DNA of 62,759 nucleotides from Erythrobacter donghaensis. GTDB taxonomy: Bacteria > Pseudomonadota > Alphaproteobacteria > Sphingomonadales > Sphingomonadaceae. A program made the position numbers and the translations under genes. The first letter of the stretch is position 1, and the number at the start of each line of letters is the position of its first letter. Positions 61,636-62,759 of the stretch are shown here, one piece after another. The stretch is taken from positions 1 through 62,759 of the forward strand of contig NZ_LSJS01000051.1 of NCBI RefSeq assembly GCF_001557325.1, given 5' to 3'. The notes below the pieces were generated by a model. It ran no database searches and had not been told where the DNA came from. It saw nothing but the letters and a program-made list of their open reading frames with translations.

Positions 61636-62649
61636 ATGAAGCTTTCTGCCCTGCTTGCCCTGACCGCCGCCCCCTTCGCGCTCTTTGCCGCGAGCCCGGC
61701 GCTGGCCGATCACCACGCCGCCACCGAGACCGCAGCCGCCCCGGCGATGGCCAAGGGCCCGGCGCTGTGGAAGGTCGCCGACGCGGACACCACGATCTAC
61801 CTGTTCGGCACGGTCCACGTCCTGCCCAAGGACATCGAATGGTACGATGCCACCATCGCCAAGGCGCTCGACGGCTCGGACATTCTGGTCACCGAGATCC
61901 CGATGGATCCGGCGAGCGAGACCGCAATGCAGCAGCTCGCCTTCCAGAAGGGCGCGCTTCCCGCCGGCACCACCCTGCGCTCGCTGCTGAACGAGGAGCA
62001 GAAGGTCCAGTACACCGCCGCGCTCAATCAGCTGGGCGGCAAGATCGAGGCCGCGCAACTTGCACAGGTGCCGGCAGAAGCCCGTGCCCAATACGAGGAC
62101 GCCAAGGCCAAGGGCCTGGTGCCCAATCCGGCCGATGCGCTCGCAGGCCAGTTCGACGGCCTGAAGCCCTGGATGGTGGGCCTCACCATGTCGATCCTGC
62201 CGCTCACCTTCGAGGGCTATGACCCCAACAGCGGCGTCGAGAAGGTGCTGCTCTCCAAGGTCCCGGGCAAGAAGACCGGCGCGCTCGAGACCGCCGAGTT
62301 CCAGCTCGGCATCTTCGACGGCATGTCGCAAGATGCGCAGATCGCCTTCCTGATGGAAGCCGCGACCGGCCTCGACAAGACCAAGCCGATGCTCGACCGC
62401 ATGGTCGCCGAGTGGATCGAGGGCGATGCCGAACAGCTCGCTGCGGTGATGAACGAGAGCATGGACGATCCCGCGATCGCCGATGCGCTGCTCTATGCCC
62501 GCAACCGCAACTGGGCCGAGTGGATCGACACCCGTCTCGACCAGCCCGGCACGGTCTTCATCGCGGTTGGCGCAGGCCACCTCGCCGGTGCCAAGAGCGT
62601 GCAGGACTACCTTGCCCAGAAGGGCATCAAGGTGAGCCGCGTCAAGTAA
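61636..62649 (+). CDS. TraB/GumN family exported protein
   Basis: 337 residues. A signal peptide (residues 1-24, ending ALA-D) precedes the TraB/GumN fold with LWKVADADTTIYLFGTVHVL (the GTxH motif) and the C-terminal VAVGAGHLAG-type motif (here FIAVGAGHLAGAKSV). These two histidine motifs belong to the Tiki-like metalloprotease-related clan, but bacterial GumN proteins have no shown activity. A GAAAGGAACC ribosome-binding site precedes the ATG. It is followed by another gene with a 1-base overlap. Confidence 0.88.
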   Translation: MKLSALLALTAAPFALFAASPALADHHAATETAAAPAMAKGPALWKVADADTTIYLFGTVHVLPKDIEWYDATIAKALDGSDILVTEIPMDPASETAMQQLAFQKGALPAGTTLRSLLNEEQKVQYTAALNQLGGKIEAAQLAQVPAEARAQYEDAKAKGLVPNPADALAGQFDGLKPWMVGLTMSILPLTFEGYDPNSGVEKVLLSKVPGKKTGALETAEFQLGIFDGMSQDAQIAFLMEAATGLDKTKPMLDRMVAEWIEGDAEQLAAVMNESMDDPAIADALLYARNRNWAEWIDTRLDQPGTVFIAVGAGHLAGAKSVQDYLAQKGIKVSRVK

Positions 62650-62759
62650 TGACGCAAGGCTTCGGGGCGATGGCTTTGCGGTGCGCCGCGGGGATCATCG
62701 CCCCCCTCCTCATCCTTCTGGCTGCCGGGTGCAGCAATGCCCCCGGCAGCCCCGCAGAG
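62649..62759 (+). CDS. 5' end of a lipoprotein gene, probably a second TraB/GumN paralogue
   Basis: Only 37 codons are visible. The ATG at 62649 shares its A with the upstream TAA stop. The product starts MTQGFGAMALRCAAG and has a hydrophobic core (IIAPLLILLAAG) with lipobox-like LAAGC, so it should be a lipoprotein. Tandem TraB/GumN genes are common in sphingomonads, which is the only reason for the family guess. Confidence 0.5.
   Translation, partial: MTQGFGAMALRCAAGIIAPLLILLAAGCSNAPGSPAE

Overview
This window is high-GC alphaproteobacterial chromosome, most likely Sphingomonadales and probably Erythrobacteraceae (Erythrobacter/Porphyrobacter/Altererythrobacter type). The assignment rests on gene content and order I recognise: rsmI-yraN-gshB, hrcA-grpE, rph-rdgB-hemW-xerC, glyQ-glyS-ppdK, a fused alpha/beta-hydrolase-OsmC protein, PhaR, DUF817, DUF6445, and an alphaproteobacterial sigma-32 promoter before dnaK. 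No species was checked by database. It looks like ordinary core chromosome: there are no transposases, integrases of mobile elements, rRNA or tRNA genes, and no CRISPR array. The only recombinase is a cellular XerC.

Layout. 1-1202: 5' part of rnr, running off the left edge. 1227-1340: palindromic repeat. 1344-10106: a long leftward series, read from the right as radA, cvpA, IscU-like gene, MFS gene, alr, phaR, proS and an M28 peptidase. 10181-16288: a rightward patatin-like lipase, then leftward dnaK, dnaJ and a DUF6445 oxygenase. 16442-19469: a copper chaperone gene, a small HEMTH-motif gene, a glycine-zipper lipoprotein, and hrcA-grpE. 19548-23572: rph, rdgB, hemW and xerC rightward, with an antisense CAP-domain gene between rdgB and hemW. 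23580-26916: rsmI-yraN-gshB-epoxide hydrolase-dedA leftward. 26943-30600: a PBP-activator-like lipoprotein, parE and a small membrane protein rightward. 30597-33066: GT87 and the hydrolase-OsmC fusion leftward. 33163-38996: a beta-lactamase-fold hydrolase, MoxR ATPase, GFA protein, an antisense soluble chemoreceptor, a VWA partner of MoxR, and a secreted hypothetical. 39030-43540: DUF817, a cytoplasmic NamZ-like muramidase with an MFS permease, TspO and a DOMON-like protein. 43632-48746: tyrS, PilZ, MFS, cysK, GNAT and a FlbD-like/proline-rich protein. 49047-51794: a MerR regulator with its acyl-CoA dehydrogenase, and hisI. 51860-52157: a structured RNA candidate. 52174-59910: comF, a methyltransferase, ppdK, glyS and glyQ. 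60032-62759: a compact regulated operon (39-residue peptide, XRE regulator, two membrane proteins), then TraB/GumN genes to the right edge.

The most interesting signals are non-coding or structural. Five 16-bp GTC-N10-GAC units spaced 19-21 bp precede the XRE operon. A roughly 270-nt multi-hairpin RNA candidate ends in a strong intrinsic terminator at 52122-52157. Palindromic repeat elements lie inside reading frames of rnr and glyS. glyS also carries a low-GC patch of about 330 bp. hemW has no normal start codon in the frame that encodes its radical-SAM motif. The chaperone genes (dnaK, dnaJ, hrcA, grpE) appear to be under sigma-32 rather than CIRCE/HrcA control here, since no CIRCE element was seen.
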